Shown: in pieces, positions 34,793 through 44,501 of the stretch
Position numbering within the stretch: position 1 is the first letter of the stretch
Layout of the letters: each line of letters opens with the position of its first letter
Assembly (NCBI RefSeq): GCF_004353185.1
Contig: NZ_SMUS01000017.1
Coordinates: 1-64,000 of the forward strand
Reading direction: 5' to 3'
Length of the DNA: 64,000 nt
From: Clostridium cuniculi
GTDB taxonomy: Bacteria > Bacillota > Clostridia > Clostridiales > Clostridiaceae
Translations under genes and position numbers: made by a program
The notes under the pieces: model-generated
Told to the model about the DNA's origin: nothing
The model's database searches: none
The model's input: only the letters and a program-made list of their open reading frames with translations

Positions 34793-36844
34793 ATGAGTTG
34801 CTGGACTGTTTTAAAAATAACACCAACTAGAAATATTGATAAAATTAACGAGGCTTATGTTGAATTAAGTAATTCTATAGGCAAAAATAATAAAGATGCA
34901 GAAAAATTAGAGTTAGCATATAATAAAGCTCTATCTTTAGCTACTGCATCTATTGGAGATTTAAATATGACTGTATTGCATAATTCTAATTTTGATATTT
35001 TATCAGCTTTAATAAATTCATCAATAGATGATACAGCTATAGATTCAATAGATAAATTTATTGATAAATTAAATGAAATATATAATAATCCCAATCTTAG
35101 ATTTTCTAGAGATTCATGGATTAATTTATTAACATTACCTATTTTAAATAACCCTTCTATTAGTGAAAACTTAGAAGTTGAACTTGTTAAATATATATAC
35201 ACACATAAATATATTCCTTCAAAGATTTATACTTTATTAAATTCTAGATTTAATTGGACGAATAGAGTTAGTGAATTAAAATCTAATCTTTCAAGTGAAA
35301 TAGTTGATTTTATAATAAATGAAATAAATAATCCATTACCCTTAACTTATAATTATTTATCTGATATTAAGACAGAGCAATTAGATGAATATCTCTCTCT
35401 TAGGGAAAAAGCTTATTTATCACTTAATTCTAATAAAGAAGATACCGATAAAAGCTATTTATTTGATGCCTATGCTATATATACAAAAGATTTAGACTTA
35501 TTAAAATTATTAGGAAGTTATTATCTTAATAAAGATGATAATCTTATGGCATTAAATTACTTTAGAGAAGCCATTAACATAAATCCTAATGATATGTTTT
35601 GTCTTTCAAATTTTGGGCATTTACTAACAAAAACTAACCAATATTCAAAAGCAATATATTACCTAGAAAAATATATAAAAAAATTAAAAAATACACTTGA
35701 TTTAGATCGTATTATCGATTTAGCTCATTGTTATCACTACTCATATGATTTACAAAAAGCTAAAGACTTATATACATTATTAATTAAATTAAGACCTTGG
35801 GATATTTCAATAAAAGTTGAACTAGATACTATTAAAAGTAAACTCTCTAATGCTTCAGTATCTTTACCATTAACAATTCCAATTTATAAAAAATATCTTA
35901 ATCCATATACTGAACCATTTATGAACAAACTAAAAGAAATTTATAATAACTTCTCACTTAGAATAAACGAGAAAAATTGGGAAGAATTATTTTCTTTACC
36001 TATAGCATCGAATGAAACCTTATTTTATTTAGTGGAGCAAAACATTATAGAATTTATAACTAATAATAAAAATATTCCTAAAAATATTTTTACATTTTTA
36101 AATACTAAATTTAATTGGAGCTCTAGACATGATGAGTTAATATCAATCTATCCAACCTTAAAAATTGATTATTTATTTGATAGGCTATATTTTAAAGAAT
36201 CATTAAGTTATGACTCTTTAAAACATATTGATTCTAAATTCCTCGAAGAATATATAGATCTTCGTTCAATTGCTTGTGATTTAATTAATACTGGATCAAC
36301 TGATGCAGAAGAGTATTTAAATAAAGCTTTGAAGTTGTACAATAAAGACTTTGAATTATATAAATTATTTGGTAAGTATTATTCAAATAATAAATCTTAT
36401 CATGCTGCAATTAGAAATTTCAAACTAGTTCTTTCTATTAAAGATGATGATTATTACTCTATATGTAGTTTAGCTTTATTACTAACTAAAGTAGAAAATT
36501 ATAAGGAAGCACTTTACTATTTAAATAAAAGTGTTAATACTACCGCTGGTAGTATGTTACTTGATAATGAAGATTTTCTAACTAAATATGCAACTAGTTT
36601 TTACTATACAAATGATTTAAAGAACGCCAAAAAATACTTTAAAAAATTAAATAAACTAAACTCAAATCTTACCTTTGTAAATCTTTATTTAAAAAATATA
36701 AATGATAGATTATCAGGTAAAAAGAAATCTTCTATTCCTATAGAAGCTATTAAAAATCCTAACTACTATAAATCTAGAACAAAAACTAAATTAATAGATA
36801 TTATCTCAAAATTTAAACAAAATATCGGTATATCATATAGGTAA
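34793..36844 (+). CDS. Large TPR-type repeat protein with internal duplication and J-like N-terminus
   Basis: 683 residues, no signal peptide, very rich in Asn, Lys, Ser and Tyr. Residues 1-55 (CWTVLKITPTRNIDKINEAYVELS) look like helices I-II of a J domain, but the HPD motif needed to stimulate DnaK is absent. The rest is two related halves, about 85-355 and 375-640. Each has a unit with YNN..LR...W..L..LPI, then F.LN..FNW..R..EL, followed by three to four TPR-like pairs such as KALKLYNKDFELYKLFGKYY and NYKEALYYLNKSV. This suggests a scaffold or peptide-binding protein. No partner gene is adjacent. I do not recognise a named family. Confidence 0.75.
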   Translation: MSCWTVLKITPTRNIDKINEAYVELSNSIGKNNKDAEKLELAYNKALSLATASIGDLNMTVLHNSNFDILSALINSSIDDTAIDSIDKFIDKLNEIYNNPNLRFSRDSWINLLTLPILNNPSISENLEVELVKYIYTHKYIPSKIYTLLNSRFNWTNRVSELKSNLSSEIVDFIINEINNPLPLTYNYLSDIKTEQLDEYLSLREKAYLSLNSNKEDTDKSYLFDAYAIYTKDLDLLKLLGSYYLNKDDNLMALNYFREAININPNDMFCLSNFGHLLTKTNQYSKAIYYLEKYIKKLKNTLDLDRIIDLAHCYHYSYDLQKAKDLYTLLIKLRPWDISIKVELDTIKSKLSNASVSLPLTIPIYKKYLNPYTEPFMNKLKEIYNNFSLRINEKNWEELFSLPIASNETLFYLVEQNIIEFITNNKNIPKNIFTFLNTKFNWSSRHDELISIYPTLKIDYLFDRLYFKESLSYDSLKHIDSKFLEEYIDLRSIACDLINTGSTDAEEYLNKALKLYNKDFELYKLFGKYYSNNKSYHAAIRNFKLVLSIKDDDYYSICSLALLLTKVENYKEALYYLNKSVNTTAGSMLLDNEDFLTKYATSFYYTNDLKNAKKYFKKLNKLNSNLTFVNLYLKNINDRLSGKKKSSIPIEAIKNPNYYKSRTKTKLIDIISKFKQNIGISYR

Positions 36845-36868
36845 AGTTACTCCTATCTTTTGATATAG

Positions 36869-36914
36869 AAAAATAAGAGGAATTTATAAAAAAATAATTA
36901 TTCCTCTTATTTTT
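36869..36914. terminator. Bidirectional terminator between the TPR gene and tyrS
   Basis: A perfect 15-bp stem AAAAATAAGAGGAAT / ATTCCTCTTATTTTT with a 16-base loop between convergent genes. Confidence 0.88.
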
Positions 36915-36946
36915 ATTATCATATTTTTCAAATTATAAAATATTTT

Positions 36947-38137
36947 CTATTTTATAATTATTTTTATAAACTTCTTCTTTCCTATCTGTATTATCATTTC
37001 TTCACTTAATATTAAATCTTCGATATTTCCTAATTTTTCTCCATTTACCTTAACTCCACCTTGAGCTACTAATCTTCTAAATTCATTTTTACTTTTGACT
37101 AATAAATTATTAGTTATTATTTCTGCTAAATCTAAATTATCCTTACTTACTTCAGCACACTTTATATCATCAGGTATCTCTTTCCTTTGAAAAATTAATT
37201 TAAATCTATCTTCGGCATCCTTTACTGCATCTTTCCCATGGTATAGTTCTACTATTTCTCTTCCTAACTGCATTTTTATATCTCTTGGATTAGCCCCATC
37301 TCTTAATAATTCTTTTATCTTTTCTACTTCATCCGGATGAATATCCGTTACTAATTCAAAATATTTAACTATTAACTCATCAGGAAGAGTCATTATTTTC
37401 TCAAACATAACCCTTGCATCTTCATCTATTCCAATATAATTCCCTAAACTTTTGCTCATTTTGTTAATACCATCTAATCCTTCAAGTAATGGCATCATTA
37501 TAGTACATTGTGGCTCCTGTCCAAACTCTTTTTGAAGCATTCTTCCCATAAGTAAATTAAATCTTTGATCTGTTCCTCCAAGTTCAATATCTGCTTTTAT
37601 TTCTACAGAATCAAATCCTTGCATTAAAGGATAAAAAAATTCATGAATGCTTATTGGCATTTGATTTTCGTATCTTTTTTTAAAATCATCTCTTTCAAGC
37701 ATTCTTGCTACTGTCATCTTTGCTCCTAATCTTATTACATCTTCAAAGTTCATTTTTGAAAGCCATTCACTATTGAAATTAACTTTTGTTTTTTTCTTAT
37801 CTAATACTTTAAATATTTGCTCTTCGTACGTTTTTGCATTTTCTAGAACCTGTTCAGTTGTTAATGCCTTTCTTGCTTTAGATTTTCCAGTAGGATCTCC
37901 TATCTTTCCAGTAAAATCTCCTATTATTATTACAATATTATGTCCTAAATCTTGAAGTTGCCTTAGCTTTCTCAAAACTACAGTATGCCCTAAATGAATG
38001 TCTGGAGCACTTGGATCAAGTCCTAATTTTACTGTTAATGGCTTATTCTTAGTTAACTTTTCCTTTAACTCATCTAAACCAATTATCTCATCTACACCTT
38101 TTGAAATTATCTTAATCTGTTCATCTATATTTATCAT
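36947..38137 (-). CDS. tyrS: Tyrosyl-tRNA synthetase
   Basis: This class I synthetase charges tRNA-Tyr. From the ATG at 38137 (AGGAGG 7 bases upstream; the longer frame starts at a TTG overlapping that site) it has about 396 residues. The HIGH-type motif is PSAPDIHLGHTVVLRK (about 45), the KMSKS motif is GINKMSKSLGN (about 228), and an S4 RNA-binding domain closes the protein (EFRRLVAQGGVKVNGE, about 345). It belongs to the longer TyrS/TyrZ-like branch. Expression should be controlled by the Tyr T-box in its leader. Confidence 0.96.
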   Translation of the reverse strand: MINIDEQIKIISKGVDEIIGLDELKEKLTKNKPLTVKLGLDPSAPDIHLGHTVVLRKLRQLQDLGHNIVIIIGDFTGKIGDPTGKSKARKALTTEQVLENAKTYEEQIFKVLDKKKTKVNFNSEWLSKMNFEDVIRLGAKMTVARMLERDDFKKRYENQMPISIHEFFYPLMQGFDSVEIKADIELGGTDQRFNLLMGRMLQKEFGQEPQCTIMMPLLEGLDGINKMSKSLGNYIGIDEDARVMFEKIMTLPDELIVKYFELVTDIHPDEVEKIKELLRDGANPRDIKMQLGREIVELYHGKDAVKDAEDRFKLIFQRKEIPDDIKCAEVSKDNLDLAEIITNNLLVKSKNEFRRLVAQGGVKVNGEKLGNIEDLILSEEMIIQIGKKKFIKIIIK

Positions 38138-38320
38138 TTTTATTTCCTCCAATTATTTTTAGATTTTAAAACTAAAATTTTTATTAAGCATTTACTAGTT
38201 AATGTGCACTTTAATCAGTAATATCGCTTAATATATATATAAACTGCGCAATTTTATTCTTAATTAACTTTCTTATTTATTTCTGTTATATTACACATAA
38301 GTATTAACATTTTTAAATAC

Positions 38321-38605
38321 AAAAAAGCCCTCATCCTATCCAATAGGACGAGAGCTATATACTCACGTGTTACCACCTAAATTTATCATTATTTCACAAT
38401 AACAACCTCTTCAGGTACGCCAAAAAATTATCTTGGTTATACCCTAGCACTATAACGTGTGCGATACGACATCTGCCTACTAGTTGTTATCTTTCGGAGT
38501 GCTGCTCAGAGACGTATTCAAATTAACTTGTTTTGTTCCTTTCACCAACCGGAACCTCTCTGTAAAACTCTATTAATTTTACTCTTTCTCTTCAAAGCTT
38601 TAATT
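38321..38605 (-). promoter_or_regulatory. T-box riboswitch, tyrosine-specific (tyrS leader)
   Basis: On the minus strand the T-box sequence AGGTGGTAACACGTG lies at 38378-38364, followed by a 13-bp terminator stem GCTCTCGTCCTAT / ATAGGATGAGGGC and TTTTTT at 38354-38321. Upstream, the Stem I features appear (AGAGAGGTTCCGGTTGGTG), and the specifier region reads GAATACGTCTCTGAG with the tyrosine codon TAC at 38516-38514. Uncharged tRNA-Tyr should stabilise the antiterminator and turn on tyrS. The 5' limit is approximate. Confidence 0.95.
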
Positions 38606-38658
38606 ATTATATTTATATTATATTCCTTTCCAATTCCTTGTCAATACATTTGTTTTAA

Positions 38659-38880
38659 TTACCTATTTTCATTAATAGATTTTTTAATTCCCTCTTTATA
38701 ATTAATTACACATTCTTTGCAAATACAAGCTTTTCCTCTTAAGCTTTCAGGTATTTGTTCTCTCAACTCTTTAGGAACCTCAATTTTCTCACACCAGCAA
38801 CTTCCATGTGATAATCCCCTCTCATATGCACAATTATTAGATCTTCCACAAATAGGGCAAATGCTTTTATTAATTTCCAT
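38659..38880 (-). CDS. Cysteine-rich CWC family protein
   Basis: 73 residues from the ATG at 38880 (AGGAAG about 8 bases upstream). Eight cysteines follow a zinc-ribbon-like spacing: CPICGRSNNC, then SCWCEKIEVP, then ACICKECV. The CWC core gives the family its name. Members are small, probably zinc-binding, and of unknown role. It lies between the tyrS T-box and the propeller sensor kinase, 57-140 bases from each, and is probably expressed together with the kinase gene upstream. Confidence 0.82.
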   Translation of the reverse strand: MEINKSICPICGRSNNCAYERGLSHGSCWCEKIEVPKELREQIPESLRGKACICKECVINYKEGIKKSINENR

Positions 38881-38966
38881 TATATTCATCTTCCTTTTCA
38901 GCTTACTTTGTTTCTGCATCAAATATAACATATTACTTATTTTGATTACAAATATAATAATACATT

Positions 38967-41900
38967 TTAGTTTATAGGTAATACTATGGTAAACTTACTT
39001 CCCTTATTTAATTCACTCTCTAATTTAACATGTCCATCATGTAACTCTACAATATATTTAACTAACGTTAAACCTATTCCACTACTACTTACCTTAGTTG
39101 AATTAATATTTTTACCTTGTTCAAATCTCTTAAATATAAACTCTTGATCATCTTTTGATATTCCAAGACCATTATCTTCTATAGAAACACTAACATTGTT
39201 ATCATTTGCTTTAATTAAAACCTTAATTTGTCCATTTTCTTCTGTAAACTTAACAGCATTTCCAATAAGGTTTATAATGCATCTCTGTATTTCATTAGGA
39301 TCGCAGCATATTGGCAATTCTTCAACTTCTGGATCTATGATTAATTCAATCCCCTTACTATTAATATAATCACTCATATTCAACGCAGTTTCTTCCACTA
39401 AATATATTATATCTATATTTTTTTCTTTATTTATCTTATAAGTTCCTGATTCTATTTTAGAACTATCTATAATATCATTTATTATATCTAATAAACTTTT
39501 TGAACTTTTTCTTATTACATCCATATAATGTAATTGTCTCTCTTTAGTAACGTTTCCATTTTCTTTTAAGGAATCCAATAGTTGAAGCACTGATAAAATT
39601 ATACTTATAGGTGTTCTTAACTCATGAGATAAATTAACAAAATAATCATTTTTAAATTTTTCATTTCTAATATTTCTCTCATAAAGTTTTTTATTTTCCT
39701 CTAATTGACGATTTATTTCTTTTGTTTGCTTATCTACTAATTTTTTTAGAAACTTTACACGATATACAATATTTAAAATTATCAATAAAGCAACTATTAT
39801 AAAAATACAATATACTATATTAGATTTCCAAAATGGCTTTTTTATAACAAAGCTTACAGTTGATTCTTCTGTAAAACTTCCATCACTCTTAACCGCCTTA
39901 ACTCTAAATGTATACTTACCTGGATTCAACATAGTATAAGTTGCATAACCACCTTTACTATCACTAATCCACTCTTTATTTACTCCATCCATTTTATACA
40001 AATAAGTTATTCTACCTATTCTAGTGTAATTAGGAAGAAAATATTGAATTGTTATATTATTTTCATCATGATTAAGCTCCATATTATCACCATCACTTAT
40101 AAACAATTCCCTATTTATCAACAATGTATCTAGAACCACTTTATCTACTTTAGGAGTTATTTCTTCTATATTATTTGGATCAAATGAAACTACTCCTTCA
40201 GTAGTTCCAAATAATAAATGTCCCTCCTTAGTCTTATATGCTGCCCTTTTATTGAATTGATTTCCAGATACTCCATCTCTCTCCGTAAAATTTATAAATC
40301 TACTCTCATTAATAATAAATTTACTTAGTCCTTTATTTGTTCCTAACCATATGTTTTCATTATCATCTATAATTATACTATTTATATAATTACTTACTAA
40401 ACCATCTTTATCATAATATTGAGTAAAAGTTTCTTTTTCAATATTAAATTTATTTAATCCTACTTCAGTTCCTATCCAAAGATTTCCTTTTCCATCTCCC
40501 TGAATACAATTTATAGAATCATAACTCAAAGAGTTTTCTCCTGAAGTTGATAAATAATTTTTAATTACACCTTCAGTTTTATGAAATTTTATTAATCCGC
40601 CTTCTTTTCCCCCAGCTAACCAAAGAATATTCTCATCAATTTCATCTTGAAAAATATCAAATATCTTATAGTTACTAATGCCTTTTTCATTAAAATTCTC
40701 TCTATAATTAACTACTTCATGAGTTTCTCTATCATATCTATATAGTCCTTCCTCCGTTGCTGACCATGAATACTTATAATCATTAACTATTTTAAAATTA
40801 TCATTTAAAAAAAGATTTAGATTTATTTCTTCATAAGAATATGATATTATTTCTTTGGTATTTTTATTAATTATATTTATTCCTTTTTCTGTTGATACTA
40901 TTATACTACCATCAACACCTTCTGCAATATAATTTATTGAATTGCTAAGTAACGAATTTTCATTATTCTTATCACAAATAAATCTTATCATTTTATTTTC
41001 TGATATATCAAATTGAACTAATCCATTTCCGTCTATTCCTATCCATAAATCATTATCACTATCTTGTAAAAATGCTCTTACACTATTTTCATATATATTA
41101 TTCTGAAGTAATATATTATTTATTCTAGTACTAAATTGTTGTTTGGTATTTAATATACTAACTCCCTTATTTGTTCCTACCCATAGTACACCACTTCTAT
41201 CTTCATATAAACAATTTATTGAGTTATTTATCAAGTAGTTTGATGCTTCTGTATAAATTTTTGTTTCATTGCTACTTACTATATATCTTATTAATCCAGT
41301 TCCTCTCGATAACCATACATCACCATTGCTATGACATAATATTTTTGTCATATCATCACTTAAATTTTCACAATCATATATATTGTAAATACCTACTTCA
41401 TAATCTTTATTTATAATTTTAAATACAGATTCTTTCCCTAGAACCCACATATCTCCATAATTATCTTTATCTACACTATATATATATTCAATATTCTTAT
41501 ATTTATCTCTTCCATTCCTTATACTATAGGTTTTTAAATCTATAATAGATATACCATCCATAGTAGATACCCATAATTCACCTAATTCATTTTCATCTAT
41601 ATCTGTTATGTAATTATTAGTTATATTTGTATTAGTTTCATCTGAATAATACTTTATAAATTTATTATTTTTTTCATCATATCTGTTAAGACCATTTGTA
41701 GTTCCAACCCACATAACTCCATAACTATCTTTGTATATTGAAGTTATTACATAATTGGATAACATATCCTCATTCTGTTCTTCTGATTCTATTCTAATAA
41801 CTTTATCTTCATCTCTGTTAATGATGTTTAATCCTGAATCGGTTCCAACCCATATATTTCCGCTATCATCTTCATTTATACTTGTAATACAAGGTGATGT

Positions 41901-42200
41901 AAGACTTTTTTCATTACCATATTGATAAGTGTATTGTACTACCATATTACCATTATACTGATTTAATCCGTCTTTAGTACCTATCCACATATCCCCTATT
42001 GAATCTTGATAAATATAAGTTATAAGGTCACTGGTTAATCCATCATTTGTGGATAAATTATTAAAATTTATTTTATCTAACTCAGCTACTGAGCTATTAT
42101 AAAAGTTAACTTTAGTAGCATATGCTACCCCATCCCAACTTAATAAAATTGCAAATATAACCATAAATACTGCAATTTTTTTCCCCATCGTTTTTCCCAT
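38967..42200 (-). CDS. Sensor histidine kinase with extracellular two-component-regulator propeller
   Basis: 1077 residues: signal segment (about 8-28), then about 14 propeller repeats (about 40-700) of the form IYQDSIGDMWIGTKDGLNQY, two seven-bladed propellers in related proteins; a Y_Y_Y domain (about 715-785, ITYLYKMDGVNKEW...MLNPGKYTFRVKAV), a membrane helix (about 797-818), HisKA with the His in YFVNLSHELRTPISI (about 858) and a HATPase domain (NLIGNAVKFTE, DNGLGIS, SSGIGLTLV). This layout is typical of Bacteroidetes polysaccharide sensors, but here the C-terminal receiver and DNA-binding modules are missing and no response regulator is nearby. It is an orphan kinase probably sensing a carbohydrate or other ligand. 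Confidence 0.92.
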   Translation of the reverse strand: MGKTMGKKIAVFMVIFAILLSWDGVAYATKVNFYNSSVAELDKINFNNLSTNDGLTSDLITYIYQDSIGDMWIGTKDGLNQYNGNMVVQYTYQYGNEKSLTSPCITSINEDDSGNIWVGTDSGLNIINRDEDKVIRIESEEQNEDMLSNYVITSIYKDSYGVMWVGTTNGLNRYDEKNNKFIKYYSDETNTNITNNYITDIDENELGELWVSTMDGISIIDLKTYSIRNGRDKYKNIEYIYSVDKDNYGDMWVLGKESVFKIINKDYEVGIYNIYDCENLSDDMTKILCHSNGDVWLSRGTGLIRYIVSSNETKIYTEASNYLINNSINCLYEDRSGVLWVGTNKGVSILNTKQQFSTRINNILLQNNIYENSVRAFLQDSDNDLWIGIDGNGLVQFDISENKMIRFICDKNNENSLLSNSINYIAEGVDGSIIVSTEKGINIINKNTKEIISYSYEEINLNLFLNDNFKIVNDYKYSWSATEEGLYRYDRETHEVVNYRENFNEKGISNYKIFDIFQDEIDENILWLAGGKEGGLIKFHKTEGVIKNYLSTSGENSLSYDSINCIQGDGKGNLWIGTEVGLNKFNIEKETFTQYYDKDGLVSNYINSIIIDDNENIWLGTNKGLSKFIINESRFINFTERDGVSGNQFNKRAAYKTKEGHLLFGTTEGVVSFDPNNIEEITPKVDKVVLDTLLINRELFISDGDNMELNHDENNITIQYFLPNYTRIGRITYLYKMDGVNKEWISDSKGGYATYTMLNPGKYTFRVKAVKSDGSFTEESTVSFVIKKPFWKSNIVYCIFIIVALLIILNIVYRVKFLKKLVDKQTKEINRQLEENKKLYERNIRNEKFKNDYFVNLSHELRTPISIILSVLQLLDSLKENGNVTKERQLHYMDVIRKSSKSLLDIINDIIDSSKIESGTYKINKEKNIDIIYLVEETALNMSDYINSKGIELIIDPEVEELPICCDPNEIQRCIINLIGNAVKFTEENGQIKVLIKANDNNVSVSIEDNGLGISKDDQEFIFKRFEQGKNINSTKVSSSGIGLTLVKYIVELHDGHVKLESELNKGSKFTIVLPIN

Positions 42201-42302
42201 TTTCTAATTTTCACTCCCAAGTTTATAATTTATTCTCCTTAATCCCTTTAATTTTTACATGAAAATACAAATTATTAATTACTTTAATAATAATAACAAA
42301 AA

Positions 42303-42327
42303 AAACAAGACAACTAGCGTCTTGTTT
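42303..42327 (-). terminator. Terminator after the WYL-type regulator gene
   Basis: AAACAAGAC / GTCTTGTTT around a 7-base loop, followed on the minus strand by a run of eight T, just after the stop codon of the regulator gene. Confidence 0.88.
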
Positions 42328-42349
42328 CTAACATTTAACAAATTCTATT

Positions 42350-43000
42350 TTATATTAATTTTAAATTATTTTTATTATCTATATAACTAATTATATTTTT
42401 ATCATAATTTTTATTAAGAATTTTAATACTATATATTTCATTTATCAATATAAGATTATATTCTTCACTATAACAATATAAGCATAGACCTTCCTTTCTT
42501 AAAACATATGAAATTGGAATTATAACTGATTTTCCTTTTCTTGTTTCTATCTCTATAAAACGTTTATTATCTAAAGCTTCATCGATTCCCTGGCAAATTT
42601 CACTTTTAGTATCAAACTTTTCTTCATATAAATCTACTATGAATCTTTCTTTAAGCTTCACTAAGATTTCAGAGCACTTGTCTTTCTCTACTATTCTAAA
42701 TTTATCAATTAAAAATGACTGATCTATATTCTTACTTATACTTTCACCAATATATAGCGCAAAAATTAATGCTTCATAATCACTGTATCTTAACATTTGT
42801 CTTCTTATCACATAGTTTTCATCTATCTCCACACCCCCATTTTTTCCTCTATGAATTATTATAGGAATGCCTAATACCGATAGTTTATCTAAATCTCTTT
42901 TTATTGTCCTCGTAGATACATCATAAATTCTTGCAAGTTCACTAATTGTAACTTTACAACTGCTTCTCAAGAGATAAAACACAATATCTAATAATCTCAT
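42350..43000 (-). CDS. HTH/WYL-type transcriptional regulator (short)
   Basis: 216 residues with an N-terminal DeoR-like winged helix (MRLLDIVFYLLRSSCKVTISELARIYDVSTRTIKRDLDKL) and the linker GIPIIIHRGKNGGVEI typical of YafY/WYL regulators. The C-terminal sensory part (about 120-205) is short and matches WYL only loosely (VIPISYVLRKEGLCLYCYSEEYN); the full WCXX region is missing, so it may be a reduced member. It lies 50 bases downstream of the M20 gene on the same strand, which suggests it may regulate that gene or its own operon. Confidence 0.8.
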   Translation of the reverse strand: MRLLDIVFYLLRSSCKVTISELARIYDVSTRTIKRDLDKLSVLGIPIIIHRGKNGGVEIDENYVIRRQMLRYSDYEALIFALYIGESISKNIDQSFLIDKFRIVEKDKCSEILVKLKERFIVDLYEEKFDTKSEICQGIDEALDNKRFIEIETRKGKSVIIPISYVLRKEGLCLYCYSEEYNLILINEIYSIKILNKNYDKNIISYIDNKNNLKLI

Positions 43001-43050
43001 TAATCTTACCTTTCAAACTCTTAATTATACTATCTATAAACAGTAAATTT

Positions 43051-44235
43051 TTATTTATTATTTTTTAGCCACATAATAGCACAATATGTATGCATAGCTG
43101 CTCCTGTAACTAATATATCTTCATTAAATACTACCTTTTCATTATGCATTGGCTCACCATATAAAGAGTTTTCTTCTTTTGTACCTGCACCTAACATAAG
43201 ATACACACTTGGAACTTCATATGAATAAGATGCAAAATCTTCTGATCCCATTCCCCCTGCTTCAAATAAACAAACAGATTTTTCTCCCACTAAATCCTTC
43301 ACATAACCTGTAAGTTCATTAGCTAAATCAGTATTATTAGCTAATGGTGGAACAGATGATAATTCTATTAATTTAGCTTCTCCTCTAAACATCTTTCCAG
43401 TAGATTCAACTATATCTTTCATTCTACTAAATATAAATTCTCCAACCTCTTTATCTAAACTTCTTATAGTACCTTCCATAATAACCTCTTCAGGTATTAT
43501 GTTTGGAGCTTCCCCACCTACGAATTTTCCTATTGTTACTACAGCTGGTTTTGTAGCTGATATTTCTCTTGCTATTATTTCTTGTAAAGATATGTATATA
43601 TGCGCTGCTATATTAATTGGATCTACTCCTGTTTCAGGCATAGCCCCATGACATCCTCTTCCATTTACAACTATTCTAAATCTATTGCAGCCTGCTATAC
43701 TAGTTCCTAAACCACATAATACAACATTTGAAGGGGTTCCAGAATGTACATGCATTGCCATTGCTGCATCAACCTTAGGATTTTCAAGCACTCCTGCTTC
43801 TAACATTTTTTTCGCTCCAGTAAATCCTTCTTCATCTGGTTGAAATACTAACTTAATAGTTCCTTCTATTTCATCTTGATTTTCTTTAAGTAATTTTGCT
43901 GCTCCTAAAAGCATTGCTGTATGCATATCATGTCCACAAGAGTGCATACAACCATTATTTGATTTAAAATCACATTCAGTAGCTTCTTCCATTGGTAGTG
44001 CATCCATATCAGCTCTTAATAAAAATGTTTTTCCTGGCTTACTTCCTTCAATTGTAGCAACTATACCACTTTCACATATTTCTTTTGGATCATATCCAAA
44101 CTCTTTTAACTTCTCTATTACATAAGATTTTGTTTTAGGTAGTTCAGCCCCAACCTCAGGATTTTGATGAATAGTTCTTCTATAACTTACAATATCATCT
44201 TTTATTAATTTAGCTTGTTCCATAAACTTATTCAT
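43051..44235 (-). CDS. M20-family amidohydrolase (N-acyl amino acid / hippurate hydrolase type)
   Basis: About 394 residues. Metal ligands follow the M20D pattern: CMHSCGHDMHTAMLLGAAKLL (Cys and His, about 97-115), FQPDEEGFTGAKKML (Glu pair, about 132), AMHVHSG (His, about 163) and GGMGSEDFASYSYEVPS (about 346). Family members cleave N-acyl amino acids, hippurate or auxin conjugates; which one applies here is unknown. I chose the ATG at 44235 because AGAGGT is 6 bases upstream; the ATG at 44241 touches that site. Confidence 0.9.
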   Translation of the reverse strand: MNKFMEQAKLIKDDIVSYRRTIHQNPEVGAELPKTKSYVIEKLKEFGYDPKEICESGIVATIEGSKPGKTFLLRADMDALPMEEATECDFKSNNGCMHSCGHDMHTAMLLGAAKLLKENQDEIEGTIKLVFQPDEEGFTGAKKMLEAGVLENPKVDAAMAMHVHSGTPSNVVLCGLGTSIAGCNRFRIVVNGRGCHGAMPETGVDPINIAAHIYISLQEIIAREISATKPAVVTIGKFVGGEAPNIIPEEVIMEGTIRSLDKEVGEFIFSRMKDIVESTGKMFRGEAKLIELSSVPPLANNTDLANELTGYVKDLVGEKSVCLFEAGGMGSEDFASYSYEVPSVYLMLGAGTKEENSLYGEPMHNEKVVFNEDILVTGAAMHTYCAIMWLKNNK

Positions 44236-44349
44236 ATCCATACCTCTTTTTAATTAACTTTAAATTTTATTTATTTTTATAAATTGATTTGCTTTTAATC
44301 TATATAGTATTCTCTAAATAAGACATATATAGTCCAGATTGTTTTTTAT

Positions 44350-44487
44350 TTATAATATTTTTTTATCTTCATCAGTAATCTCTTTTATTACCATACAAGG
44401 ATAACCTGCAGTATAAAATAATATTGTATCGTTACAAAGCTTCTGAAATTGCTTTTCCCAAATTCTTCTTTTATAATTAATATTTAA
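44350..44487 (-). pseudogene. Possible gene remnant (C-terminal fragment)
   Basis: A minus-strand frame without a start codon encodes INYKRRIWEKQFQKLC...TILFYTAGYPCMVIKEITDEDKKIL and ends at 44350. Its amino-acid composition looks protein-like rather than random A/T-rich noise. I do not recognise the family. It could be the 3' end of a decayed gene truncated where the kinase gene begins, or chance. Confidence 0.3.
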
Positions 44488-44501
44488 AGGATGTGAAAAG
44501 A

